Of a stretch of DNA of 64,000 nt, positions 22,561 through 34,301 are shown in pieces (the stretch's first letter is position 1; each line of letters opens with the position of its first letter). The translations under genes and the position numbers were made by a program. The notes under the pieces were generated by a model. The model worked only from the letters and a program-made list of their open reading frames with translations. It made no database searches and was not told the origin of the DNA. This DNA is from Bisporella sp. PMI_857 (lineage: Eukaryota > Ascomycota > Leotiomycetes > Helotiales > Helotiaceae): positions 1 through 64,000 of the forward strand of contig JAJSPD010000081.1 of NCBI GenBank assembly GCA_021307315.1. Direction: 5' to 3'.

Positions 22561-24458
22561 ATGATGGAGAATAGCAAATACTTAAACGTGTATAGCGGGC
22601 CTACTTCCCTTCAAAAGTACTTCAATCCAGATGAGCAGCCGATGCTGCCACTCGTAGAGCTTCCCGCCAAATTAAACCCCTTCTTAGGCGACAATGTCCA
22701 TATCTTCGCCAAGATGATGACAGCATTGCCAGCCCAAAATGTGAAGGCTCTACCGGGTGAGCGAATTATCAAGATGCTCGTCATGTACATAATTAGCTAA
22801 CTCATGACTTATCTCCCTGAAGCTCTGAACATGCTTCAGCATGCGCCTTCATCCGCCAATAAAACAATCGTAGAGCCAAGCTCTGGGTCCACGGTCATTT
22901 CATTGTCCCTTGCCGCACGGGTTCTCTATGAAAATGAGAATGTACGCGCCTACGTTACCAATAAGACGGAACTGGCACGTCTCCAAACCCTGAGATTTTT
23001 TGGGCTACACGTGTGAGTAATTGATTTTCTAATTTTGTAATTTTACCCTTTTCTGACCCCCTGGGATATGTATTTTTCTCACTTTCATGTATCTACGACG
23101 TAGAGAGCTGTACGGTGGTCCGTCCCAGCCCGAAATCTCAGATTCGCGGGGTATCATCAATAAAATTCGACAAATGGCCGACAGTAATCCGAACCTATAC
23201 AACCCTGGCCAGTACGAAAATGAGGATGTAAGTGAAAATTAATGATATATATACCCCCTGATGAATCCACGCGATATTGACAGGGGAAACAGAACTTCAA
23301 ATCTCACGTGCGCTGGACCGGTCCTCAGCTATTGCAACAGCTTCCGAATATCAATATATTTTGTGCCGGAATGGGAAGTGCTGGTTAAAGCTCTGCCATC
23401 TTATTTATGAAGAATCAAACACTCACAGATCTTGGCAGGTTGTGTGACAGGTACAGGACTCTACCTCAAACAGAACAATCCCAAGGTGACCATTGTAGGG
23501 TAAGTCATCTTGCTTTACCTTGCGTTACCCTGCTTTCCGTGGAACTCAGCTAATATTTTCTATTGAAGAGTGTGTAACCGAGTCGGCGATCCAGTTCCCG
23601 GACCGAGACCAGCCCCATTATTCGAATCGATCGCTTTTCCTTGGAAGAAAGTGACTGATGCAATTGAAGAGGTTGACTCAATCCAATCATACAAATATTC
23701 GATGGAACTGTCGCGCCATGGCCTCATCTGCGGACCTTCCTCGGGAATGGCTCTACAAGGCCTTCTGAGCTTCCTAACGAAAGTCAAAGAAGATGGTCGT
23801 CTTCATGAATATGCGGACCAACATGGCCAAATATCTTGTGTCTTTCCATGTTGTGATCTTCCTTACCAATATCTTGACAACTACTTCAAGAAGCTAGATG
23901 ATACCAACTTCCATCCAATTAGGAATGAGGCAAGTTTGAACTCCTTTGTTTGGAAACCATCCACTAACTTCTGATCAGCACTTGCTGACCATCGACACGC
24001 ATCTTTATGATCCAGCTTGGGAGCTCGATCCTGCAGATACCCTCACCATGTTGCATACTTCAAACGATGGACACGAATGCCTAGTCGTTGGAGGACGAGG
24101 GCCGGACCAGACTCCTTCGCACCCAGCGGTGCGGATACTAGATATCCGTTCCGCGGCAGATTTTGAAGCTCATCGTGTCTACGGTGCGGTCAATCTGCCA
24201 TTCTCGACCGTTTCTTCTACTAGCATAAGTCCATTCGAGGATATTGCTGTTCTCGAAGCTCAGTGGAAGGAAGGGAAGAAGATCCTGGACAAAAACGAAC
24301 TTACTGCCTTGCTGAAGAATGAGAAGCCAACTATGGTTGTCATCTGCTATAATGGGGAGAGCGCACGGATGTCAACCAGCATCTTGAGGGCTCAGAAGAT
24401 CAAGGCTTTCAGCGTCAAAGGAGGAATGCCCGCAATGGCCAGGGCTATGGTACATTAA
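22561..24458 (+). CDS. PLP-dependent cysteine-synthase-like enzyme fused to a C-terminal rhodanese domain
   Basis: Seven exons: 22561-22756, 22823-23012, 23104-23227, 23284-23383, 23439-23499, 23569-23929 and 23979-24458, about 503 aa. The N-terminal two thirds is a fold-type II PLP enzyme (beta-replacement family: O-acetylserine sulfhydrylase and relatives), with the likely Schiff-base Lys in PAQNVKALP, a substrate loop SSGSTV and GPSSG near the phosphate/PLP end. The last 150 residues are a rhodanese domain with active loop CYNGESAR, so the catalytic Cys is present. I chose the start at 22561 because residues from there match the family N-terminus; upstream in-frame sequence does not. The last intron uses a GC donor (GCAAGT). 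It may make a non-protein amino acid for the NRPS or move sulfur; the substrate is not visible. Confidence 0.82.
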
Positions 24459-25433
24459 GCATCGGCGTGTAGTTTTCGGACCTACATCACAGGGCTGCAT
24501 GAAAACCATCTTGCATGCAGGTTAGATAATAGTTTCGTATCTTTTTTTCTTAATCAAATTAGTTACACTAGTCAAAACTTAGTGAAGCCCTTCATGAGCC
24601 ACATATTTCGTGTAGACGTTAGGAACACAACAGTCCACTAAAAGTTAAATTATTCTTTTAAGAGTATTGTAGGCGTGGCATAGGTGGGTAGCGATAAACA
24701 GTCAATTTTATGTCCTCCAGATTACAACAAAAGTAATGAATATAGCCATGTGCATGGTCGAATGGAATCGTAGATAACGCTAAGAATAATAAACTCACAT
24801 AAAGCATTACAAGATCTTAAATAGAGAAAAGCCTCCAATTCCTTGTGTTCTTATATATATTTGTGCCACGTTGTTCAATATTTCGGGTGTTAAGGATAGG
24901 GATAGTTTTTTCTACTGAGCTGTTACTCCGTTTGAGGTGGGAATATAGTCTACCTAGATATATAATGCTTCCATTTACAAGAAACAAATTTTTTTATACA
25001 TTTATCTTGATCTTCCAATCAGAAATAATAAATCTTGATTTAATCGATAGACCGGCTCGGTATTTTAAATGCCAAACTTCTATAAACTTTCAACAGAACT
25101 TTGAATGTGCATAATAGTGTACGTCTTTAGCAATTCTAGTTGATTCTTCATATCTGTCATATGTTCCAGTATCAGCACTTAATTCAAACTTCCAAATTAC
25201 CCCCGCAGCACTGTGATGATCATAACAATGATAAATAAGCTTTCGGGGCCAGCTTTGCTACGGTAGCACTCAGCCTCCACTCTAGAACCTCGCCGCCTTG
25301 ATGGACGCAGTCCCACCTGGACTTAGTTATCCGCACAAATGTATTCCCATCTCGCCGAAGACCCCTAAGTTGTCTTAGTCAGGAGTCAAGACCGCTCATC
25401 GACAACCCCACCTATATGCCACGTGCCTATGGC
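24459..25433. other. intergenic, AT-rich, no gene seen
   Basis: Region between the PLP-rhodanese gene and the transposon. It has only short frames without family features and several TATA-like tracts. It probably contains the terminator of the upstream gene and the pre-insertion spacer. Confidence 0.6.
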
Positions 25434-25435
25434 TA

Positions 25436-25513
25436 ATTGTGGCCCCATAACCCCCTAGTAGACTTCGCCTCCTAGTGGGTTACAGCGCAACGCGATTTTA
25501 CAGCGCAACGCGC
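25436..25513 (+). repeat. left terminal inverted repeat
   Basis: 78 bp, matches the reverse complement of 27370-27447 at every position I compared. The inner end carries two copies of ACAGCGCAACGCG, possible transposase binding sites. Confidence 0.92.
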
Positions 25514-25570
25514 GATTTTCTCTTGGCGGCAACAACAACTTCATTCAATCAACAATATCTCATCACCACC

Positions 25571-27351
25571 ATGGCTAAATTAGATTTGGAGGAAGAGAAT
25601 CGAATCCGTACGGTTATGGCTATCATTCAAAAAAATCCCCACGTCAATCGAGCAAAGTTGTGTCGAATACATCGCGTTCATAAAGATAAGCTTCGCCGAC
25701 GCATGAAAGGTGTGCCAGACGCTCGTACCGCTGGTGGCCACAACAAACGCCTAAATACTACTCAGAACGAAGGGTTTAAGAGGTTTATATCATACCTAAT
25801 TAGGATAGGTCAAAATCCTACAATAAATGGGCTGCGTTATGGGGCAAATCGAATTCTACAGCACAGTGGTGATGATCACGGGGTTTCTACAATATGGGCA
25901 AAACGATGGCTTACACGCAACAACAAGTGGTTTAAAAGCCAACGTGCAAAAACTATTGCTTCTGAACGGAAAGCTGTTCATACAAAAGAGAATCTAGAGA
26001 ATCACTTCTCTGAATTTGAATCGGCTCTTACAGAATGGGGGTTTTACAGAACGATATTTACAATATGGACGAAACAGGGTTCCGAATTGGCTGTCTTGAA
26101 GGAAGGTACATCATCACTCATTCTAATACAAAAGCTACTTACTTGGCGGACCCCGATTCCCGTGATTGGATTACAACGATCGAAACTATCAGCGCAGGTG
26201 GTTTTGCGATTCCTAGTATGATTTTATTGTCAGGCACGGTATTAGCTGAAAAGCACTTCGACAACGATCTTGATAAAGATACTTTATTCGGAATCACTTC
26301 TTCAGGATATAGCAACAATCTTATGGGCATAGAGTATTTAAAACACTTCGATCGAATGACTATTGCTCGTACGGAAGGCAATTGGCGTATGTTAATATTT
26401 GATGGCCATGGTTCTCACGCAAGTGACGAGTTCAATTGGTATTGCTGGGAACACAAAATCATACCTTTTCAGTTGATCGCACACTCTACCCACTTTTGCC
26501 AGCTATTAGATATAGGTATCTTTTCTCCTCTGAAGCACTGGAATCAGAAAGCAATTCAAGATTCTATACAATATGGCGATGTGGAGTACAGTAAAACCGA
26601 GTTTTTGCACGCCTACAACACAATGAGAAAGCGTACTTTTCGCAAACCTATTATCCTTTCGGCTTGGAAAAAAGCCGGCCTGGTTCCTTATAATCCTCAA
26701 ATTGTTTACGATCGACTTATTAGATATGAAGGAGAAAATCCTATTCCTTTAGAACGCCCTATGACGCCTAATCAAAGCTTTGATATTGCGTTCAACGTGG
26801 TCAACAATATCGATATTACGCCGACACAAAATCGAAGCTACAGTTTCCAAACTACTCCAACTACAGGCAATCGCGCGGCTCATAGTGCGTACCTCGATCT
26901 ACGATTGAATGACTATTTAAATGATCTTATTGAGTGCCCTTTAACTCCTAGTTATCGAACTGCGTGGGTGAAATATCAACGTTCAATTGAGCCAAGACTT
27001 ATCGAGGCATACGCTATCAAATCTCGCGATGAGGATCAAAAGCTCCACGCAATAGAAAAAGCTCGAAGGAAAGCTGGATCTAATAAACACGTTCAAAAGA
27101 ATGGAGTGATCTACAAAAGGGATGCCGATAATCAAATAATAGCTCGTCAAATAGAAGAGAATCAATCAAAGGTCGAAGTCAGGAACGCGGCGGCTGTACG
27201 ACTAGAGCGCAAAATCTCGGCCAGCTATAAAGCGTGGGCCAAAAAAATCAAGAAGCATCGAAAGGAATGGAAACAAAGACAATCCATCAATGAATCTGTA
27301 TATAATCTATTACTGATCGAGTTGTTATCATGTCAAAAGAGGGTAGAATAG
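25571..27351 (+). CDS. Fot1/pogo-type DDE transposase, one frame break
   Basis: Starts MAKLDLEEEN at 25571, with an N-terminal helix-turn-helix (Psq/CENP-B-like DNA-binding part) and then a DDE_1 catalytic core. The acidic triad is visible as NMDETGF (first Asp), FDGHGSH (second Asp) and QLLDIGIFSPLK (third Asp, giving DDD as usual for pogo/Fot1). The tail is basic and coiled. The frame shifts by one base at a G5 run near 26037-26041, just before the first catalytic Asp. Because the TIRs are perfect, this single-base loss may be a sequence error rather than an old mutation. If real, the copy is non-autonomous. Confidence 0.88.
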
Positions 27352-27369
27352 TAATGCCAAGCCATTTCG

Positions 27370-27447
27370 GCGCGTTGCGCTGTAAAATCGCGTTGCGCTG
27401 TAACCCACTAGGAGGCGAAGTCTACTAGGGGGTTATGGGGCCACAAT
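27370..27447 (-). repeat. right terminal inverted repeat
   Basis: Partner of 25436-25513. It is followed by the second TA of the target-site duplication. Confidence 0.92.
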
Positions 27448-27811
27448 TAGGAACTAGAGTCTGTAGATCACAGTAAAATTCGGGTACAATTGGAAGGGCC
27501 ACTATTAGTGCCACGCTAAAGCTTGGCATGCGGCAACTTTAAATTTAAACGAGCCAAACAACGGCCGTTTCAATTGTACCCCAAAATTCAGGATTTGCTG
27601 TAGGAAGTTTGGTATTTATCGCGTACGCGTAGAGTGGGTGGGGCATGCACAAGGACTAAATAACAACAATTTTAATAGTCGCGTTGTGATTATATTGTTT
27701 TAACGCGTCCTTGTAAAGGTTTAGCAATAACATTGAGAGTTGTTGCAGTTTGTTCGAGAGTTTTAAACGACGCCCAGATACTAGGCGCCGTTTCAAGTTG
27801 ACTAGCTTTAT

Positions 27812-28032
27812 TGTAACAACTCAAGCTGAACAGGGATCTCGATCCGTAGATCCAGGTGGAAGGACTCAGAGGTGTGAACGACTATCAATTGTTATAACTA
27901 AGAGAACAAGCTACAGACAGAAGAAGGGAAGGAAAGCAGCGCTCTATATACAGGAAGCTGGCCGGAGGCCAGTATAAGCGAGCTTTAGGATGTCCGGTGC
28001 TGAGCTCCGTCTAAAGAGTCAAGGCCGTGACA
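27812..28032 (-). mobile_element. solo LTR (copy B), minus orientation
   Basis: About 221 bp, starting TGTCACGGCC (on the minus strand, from 28032) and ending GTTGTTACA. It is flanked by TTTAT and TTTGT, a near-match 5-bp target duplication. Its middle and 3' parts align clearly with the LTR at 35051-35268 in opposite orientation. No internal retrotransposon sequence is attached. Confidence 0.75.
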
Positions 28033-28654
28033 TTTGTAATGCAAGAATAATTCCACTTTCTCTTTAAGTAAATTGTAATTTTTTTAATTGAAAGTATATT
28101 GTAGTTACTAAAAAGATTTACGGACACTCGGTGGTTGAATATGTTATTACGGTATATTACAACATTTACAATTGAATGCTGACTCTCCCCCTAAACGAGT
28201 TAGCGTGACTCTTAGTAGGCCCTAGAGAGTAGTACCCATGGTCATATCACTCCCGCTCCCTCATCCAGATCCCCGTAATTCCGGTAACCGCGTGCCGTAA
28301 AAAGGATCAGCCCTAGTGACCGGGGTCCCTGGGTAGTGCATACTAGCTTGTGCAGAGGTGTCAGAAACCCCTTCTAATACCACGTGATCATTCGTCTGGA
28401 CGAAGCAATGATTACTTGCTAATGCTTCCAGGGCAAGATCCTTTCGGGCATAGCTGCATACAAGATGGGATAGCATTTCATGATAGGATATCGGCATAGT
28501 GCTTCGTGTATAAATGAAATCGAAATAAAAACCCCTGGCTCCGCCTATCGCAATCAGCTCAATTTTGGACCAGAAAGAAAATCGGAACTTCATTTCTCAG
28601 TTCACCGCAAAATATCCCCCCCCCCCCCCCCAACACCAAATATATATATATATC

Positions 28655-30125
28655 ATGACCTCGCTCCCCGAACTCGTCAGTGGCATCTCCAGCAAGACGG
28701 ACCATCTGGTCAGTCTCCTGAAGAGTAGTGGTATTGATTTACCTAGTTGGGATGAAAACGCGCCTGCTGAATTTGCGGAGAGCGGCCCACACGCAGGCGA
28801 GATCCAGCGGACACGATATGCGCTCATTGACCAATTAACCAAGGCATTGCAGCTTGCTATGGGCCCTACAGAATACGTCAAATCTTTGATTAGTAATGCG
28901 GTATGAGTTACTTTCATTCATACTTCTTTCCCACCACATCCAAGTTAGGTCAAGGCAGTGGTGCAAACAAGTATTCGTATTGACAAGCGTGTTATCAAAG
29001 CCACTTGATATTGGCTCTATGCGAGCAATCATCAAATTTGACATTCCGGCGTGCGTCCCGCTCGGCTCAGATATCGCCATCACAAAACTCGCCACGAAGA
29101 GCGAAGTTGACCCCGAAGCTTTGAGGCGCATTCTCAGCTACTGCAAAACCAATGGAGTCTTTCGAGAAACACGCCCAGGGTACATTGCCCATACGGCGGC
29201 ATCAGCAGCCCTCGCTGTGGGCGACTTGGGCAGTGCCATGCGGTGGAGCGTTGATATTCCAGCCCTCTCGGGTCTGAGAATATTCGATGCCTTGAAGCTC
29301 TTCGGACCATCTGATTCCCCGAGAGAATGTGCCTTCAACATTGCGTATATGACTGAGGAAACGATGTTTGAGTATCAGGAGAGAAATCCTCAAATAGCCG
29401 CTCTCTTCAGCGATAACATGAAGACTGAATCTGGTGCAACGAGACTGTCCCCTAAACATGCGGCGGTCGGGTTTGACTGGTCACAAATTGGTAGCGGAAC
29501 CGTCGTTGATGTGAGTGCCGTATTCCTCTACCCACTCATTAACATACTAACAAGCCTGTGAAATACAGATGGGCGGGTCTAATGGTCATGTTAGCTGCGC
29601 CATTTCAGAGGCATACCCTCTTTTGAAGTTCATAGTGCAAGATTGTACTGCCGAAATTTCTCTCTGGCAGAAACAACTGCCTGAAAAATTTGCAGACAAA
29701 GTCACGTATCAGTACCATGACTTTTTTACCCCGCAAAAAACCAAGGGGGATGTCTACTTCTTCAGGTATATTATTCATAACTGGGCAGATATCGATGCTG
29801 TTAGAATCATCAAATCTCTGGCGCCTGTCCTAAAAAGCAAGAAAAGATTGGTCATAATGGAATACCTCGGACCCCAAGGATCAGAAATGGGAGAGTTCGA
29901 AGAGCGAACTTACAGGTTAGTCCTGTGATTTGTCACCATATTAGCCATTACTAAAAGATATGCAGGCTTCGTGACTTGCAAATGCTCTCATTTCTGGGAT
30001 CGAGAGAGAGAACGCTTGAAATGTATAAGGCTCTTGTTAGTAAGGCAATTCCCAGGTTGAGTTTTGTGGGATTCCAAACGCCAGTAGGAAGCTCAATGTC
30101 GATGATGGAATGGATTTACATATAA
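28655..30125 (+). CDS. SAM-dependent O-methyltransferase (fungal/plant-type OMT), APS6-like
   Basis: Four exons (28655-28900, 28959-29510, 29569-29915, 29966-30125), about 434 aa, normal for this family. The N-terminal dimerisation/winged-helix half (ending in DPEALRRILSYCKTNGVF) is followed by the Rossmann core with SAM motif I VVDMGGSNGH split by intron 2, an acidic motif VQDC, and the catalytic-helix region FRYIIHNWAD with the expected His. An ATG shortly after a C14 tract and a TATATA stretch was taken as start. The acceptor at 28958 was preferred over one at 29000 because it keeps family-like residues. In the apicidin cluster a related enzyme methylates an N-hydroxy-tryptophan; here the acceptor is unknown. 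Confidence 0.86.
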
Positions 30126-30701
30126 GAGAGAACAGTGAACAGGTGTTAGGCTCAAGTGCTATTTCAATCTAATTTTTTTTAATTTTTTTTTATTTCTTTT
30201 TGCAAGTTTCTACAATTATCAGATTCTAGAACACTAGTTTTCAGTAAATAGAATTAATGGTGAATTCCTCAGTGCAATTCTGTCGCCAATATACTTAATC
30301 AAATAGAATAGGTAATCTATACATAGCTCATATGGCCATGATATTACAATACGTGACCATTGATTGAACATTATTGCAAATACTCGATACTTCATTTTTT
30401 TAAGTCTCTATCTCATATGGTACATCTCTTCTCTCCTTAGCTTAGATTCCTCCTTCATATAGCATTCCACAAGAGAGCACATTATAGATAACAACAAAGA
30501 CAAAAGCTTTTCCATTTAGCAGCACGCTGTTCTACGAACGTCCTGTATTGATCACTCAGATAGAAGAGATAATCGAGGCTAATATTTTCAAATTGGACAC
30601 GGATTCTATTTTGCCAAATAAACCTGTGGAAGTCTTGACTGAAAGTACTACTATATTATATATAGCTATGAAGGCGACACAAAACAAAACAACTTCGAAT
30701 T
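30126..30701. other. convergent intergenic region
   Basis: About 575 bp between the 3' ends of the methyltransferase and the M20 gene. It is AT-rich with long T runs (30170-30200) and likely holds both terminators. No coding signal. Confidence 0.6.
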
Positions 30702-32560
30702 TCATCCCCAGCTTTCCCAGAACTTCATTAGCTCGCGGTTCAATTGTTCAGTATGCTCTTGAAACTGAACGTATTCCTTCACTAAGGAATCATATTTCAG
30801 AACAGCATTTAGAAGAATTTGGATTCCATGCCCACTATAGTCACAAAAGTCAGCTTGGAGGAGAGAAAAAAAAAGGCAAAAGCAAAGACGGTAAGAGTGA
30901 CGTACCAGTCTTCCTTACTAGCGAGTTCGTCGACCACATGGTTCATCCTGCCGTCACTGGGCACGAAAATCATCGCCGTCGGTACTCCACAGGAGGACGT
31001 CATGACGCTATCATGCCCGACAAAAGACTGGATCTCCAAGCAATTTTCGTCGCCCACCTCATCAATCGCGGCAGATTGAATGCATGAGGTAAGCGTACTA
31101 TCCAATTCCACGGCGGGCGCCTCCCACAGTTTTGTCATGCGGAACATCAATTTCGGACATTGAACTATCATGAGCGCCATCTTGTCTTGCAAAATTTCCT
31201 CAATATCATTTAGTCCTTCCTCCGACTGACATCGGACGTCAATTGTGAAGGCGACAGAGCCTGAAACTGCACTTGATACCGGACGATCTAACTGAAGCAC
31301 GCCGACTGTTGCGAGGGCAGATCGCTTGATAGCCTCTTCAGTGAGAAATGTTATGATGGATGATGTGGCTACCAATGCGTCTGTACGATTCGCCATTGGA
31401 GTCGAACCTGTATATGCTCGTACCCCTGAGACGTTGACTTTATACCATCGCATTCTTTGAATGCCCGTGACAATTTTTGTTTTTCGGCTCTGCTGTTCTG
31501 GTCGGCTGTCTTGCTCAATGTGTAATTCCAGATACGCGCTCAGTGGATTGAGGTGGTAGTCGGCATAGCACCGTCCAAGGTATTTGATTCTCGATAACTC
31601 CGATATCAATGTTGTTCCACGTTCATCTCGGAGCTTGTGTGCCGCGGACAGTGAAGATTGGCCTGACCAGACTGCGGAGCCGAGGCATCCTGGATTGAAC
31701 TCGGGCCCTTCTCTGGAAATAGTTAGATATTTCATATTTTCGGGTTTTCTTTGCCCTTTGGCAATCTGCGCTAGAAGAGGCGATAGGGGATGCTGAGTTA
31801 CTTACACATTAGTCCAAATAATTGCTGCGACAGGTGCATATGTTTTTATTCCAGCATCTCTGATTGAACGAAGTACCTCGAGGCCTACCAGGACACCGAG
31901 AATACCGTCGTAGGGTCCACCTATTTTTCCTTGTGTCAGCAAGGTCTGTCTGATAAATTCGCAGCTATCTCATAACATGATATACATGGCTCTGGGACAC
32001 AATGGAGAAGCTATTTAGCCTACCAGCTGGCTGCGTATTAAAGTTACTTCCCATTCCGATTGGAGCAAGTTCCATATTCTCCCCAGGCAGCACCGCAAAG
32101 ATGTTTCCAATAGCGTCAATCTTGATTTCACATCCTAAGATTTTTGCTTCCATCACGAACCAGTCTCTGGTGGATTTGTTGGCTTCGGAAAGCGCCTGTC
32201 GTTCCACGCAGGTAGTTCTCGGAATGGCATCCCATTCCGTCGTGTAGTGGTTATCTTGCCAAAGGTGGTCGGCGTTTGCTCGGGGCTCATGTTTTGCCCT
32301 TGACCAGTCATTAACAACTGCTGGTGATGCTTCTTCAAATTTAGCTTTTATCTGAGAAACCCCCCCAATCTCACATTCAAACACCTACTTGAAGTAGCAG
32401 TTATTTCTGTAGTAGTTACCTCTATACCTAGAAGTTTTTCATATTTAGCTTGTAGAACAGATATGCCCTCTACATGAGGCTTGACTAGTAGCGGTTTAGC
32501 CTCCTTGGTAACTGGATAATAAGTGCTTGTGTAGCTGGTTTCAATCAAACTTGGAGCCAT
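30702..32560 (-). CDS. M20-family amidohydrolase (N-carbamoylase/allantoate-amidohydrolase-like) with altered metal ligands
   Basis: Starts MAPSLIE at 32560 and ends at 30704-30702 after a 71-nt intron (30835-30905), which yields a family-like ending (CGHGIQILLNAVLKYD). The fold is clear: TQPAG...GGPYDG, LELHIEQ, TGIQ, SGSVAFTIDVRC, FVGHDS and a late NH. But the metal-binding HxD reads NFN (Asn codons 32043-32045 and 32037-32039), and NEEG reads NVEG as I splice it (intron 31713-31805). Two metal ligands and the general base would be gone, so hydrolysis is doubtful. Near 32355 the frame shifts at a G7 run or there is a 43-nt intron; I cannot decide. It may act on a peptide or amino-acid precursor, be a binding protein, or be decaying. 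Confidence 0.75.
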
Positions 32561-33359
32561 GGTGTTTCTTATCGTGAGTGAAAGAAATGTTCGCTTCAAA
32601 ATATAGAAAGAGTGGTAAGCTTTGAAAAGTGCAAGGGAGTCTGGCTAGAGTTGCAGATGATAGCTTCCCGACCTGGGAAAAAGCAATGCTATCTTTTGAT
32701 TCCAGAGATTCGGGAGTGTTGTCCCCGCTATGTGGGCAGCCTAAGGTACCATCAATATGAGGTCAGGTTCTAACGATCGTATTGGATTACTGTATATTGA
32801 ACAGGGGCAGCAGTAGTAATCGCTTCTATTCCCCCATCAGATCCCATGATCTAATTGCCTAATAATATGAGGTCTTTTGTGCTCGTATGTATCTCTTTTG
32901 TGCCTGTATGGATCAATTTCCCTGTTGTGTTGCGGCCCAGTGTAGTCCCGGGATTAAGCACCCTGCAATTTAGGTTTCCATTGCGGCGTTCATATTGACG
33001 AGCAATTTATTTCGGCAATCTCTGCACTAGTATTTAGCCACTACTCATCTTCAGCCTCAAGGTTTGGAAGGATTTTGTTCCGCTGTTCCGCAGGGCATGT
33101 TGAACAGACACCCGTCGTTCGAGATGCATAGCCTTTAGATCAGATTTAATTGTGGATCTGACGCAGAATCGTTTGCCGGTATTTGTTACCGCTAGCGTTG
33201 CCGTGATTTTGCCATGTACGGGCCATGGTGTTGCCATGTGGCGTCCCTGATCATGCAATGCAATGTAATACTTGATGGAATATGTTCCCGGTATCAGTCT
33301 TGCTGACTGTTAGCGAGACATAATTTTTGGCTGACTATTAACCCTGAGCCGCGTCTGAG
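32561..33359. other. intergenic, no gene seen
   Basis: Upstream of the M20 gene. Short open frames only (for example 33034-33258, minus), without recognisable domains. Confidence 0.5.
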
Positions 33360-33401
33360 TACCCCCATGTTTCGCTTATTAGCGAGACAAAAACAGGGGT
33401 A
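33360..33401. repeat. imperfect palindrome (hairpin)
   Basis: TACCCC ... GGGGTA arms enclose TGTTTCGCT-TATT-AGCGAGACA, giving a stem of about 15 pairs with one mismatch and a small bulge. A related AGCGAGACA phrase lies at about 33312. It could be the relic of a small inverted-repeat element. Confidence 0.55.
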
Positions 33402-33935
33402 GCTCAAATGCACCAATAGCGTTGAAGATCAAACTACAGTACCATTAATCTCGGGACTCACCTACTGATCCGAAACCATTGGTCACTATTTCGTAATCAC
33501 AACGCTTCTGCGCATTCTAAAATACATCAAGCACTGTTTCAGGGCGATAAAAGAAGCCTTTGACGGAAGTCAACACCAGTAACCGCATGATGAAAGGAGA
33601 TGCGTGCCTATGAGAGGAGATTGACTATGCTTTCTATATCGGATTCTAGGGGCGATGAAGATACATTAGCATATGAAGCTTAAATACAGTTGGTGGACGG
33701 GCCCTTGTAAAGGACTAAAATAGGTTTCTGATCCACCGTATGGCTTGCTCCAAAGCTAGTGGTGGTCGTGCCTCAGATAAGCAATAGTAACTACTCGTGG
33801 GAATATATTAGTGAGAGTAACAAAGACCAAGCTAGGGCAGTAGCATACCCCGCCATTGAAGATAACAGTGCAAAAATCCAACTTGAAAATTCCGATGAGA
33901 GGAAGAGTCAAATGGTGAGCCCAAGATGAAGCTGC

Positions 33936-34301
33936 TTGACCTACTGCAGTGGAATAGAGGCTAGCCCATTTGAGAGTGAGAGTGAGAGTGAGAATGACAG
34001 TGAAGAGGAAAAAATACTTGATCCATACAATAGTGACCAAGCAATATCTGATATATATGATAGCGATAAGGGCCATAGTGCAGATGATGCAGCGGAAGAA
34101 AAACTAGTTAGTAATATTGACGGCTTTATCAGCATTGAGGGGGAATCAGTTGAAGAATTGGATCTAGCCATTGTAGATGAAGTTTTTGAAGTCACATCTG
34201 AAGCACAGCTCCATCAGGAAATGGCACAGAGCGAAGGGGCCAACCTCTCCATCCAGTTTGGCCTGCAGATGAACACAATGAAGCTATGGCAGACAATGTA
34301 G
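33936..34301 (+). CDS. hypothetical acidic ORF, doubtful
   Basis: 121 codons, very acidic, with an SESESEND stretch and many Asp/Glu. No known domain, no introns, and flanked by gene-free sequence and homopolymers. Low-complexity acidic frames like this can be part of transposase relics. I keep it only as a possible fragment. Confidence 0.15.
   Translation: MTYCSGIEASPFESESESENDSEEEKILDPYNSDQAISDIYDSDKGHSADDAAEEKLVSNIDGFISIEGESVEELDLAIVDEVFEVTSEAQLHQEMAQSEGANLSIQFGLQMNTMKLWQTM

Larger units (their letters stand above)
25436..27447. mobile_element. Fot1/pogo-type (Tc1-mariner superfamily) DNA transposon with perfect 78-bp TIRs
   Basis: A 2012-bp element bounded by inverted repeats 25436-25513 and 27370-27447 that I read as identical over 78 bp. 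It is flanked by TA on both sides (25434-25435, 27448-27449), the target duplication of this superfamily. Each TIR starts ATTGTGGCCCC and contains a direct repeat of ACAGCGCAACGCG. One transposase gene fills the inside. Identical TIRs imply a recent insertion within the cluster, between the PLP gene and the methyltransferase. Confidence 0.93.

Noticed and set aside
30548..31087. Plus-strand ORF of 179 codons
   Set aside because: It is antisense to the M20 gene, which has clear family motifs. The frame has no recognisable domain.
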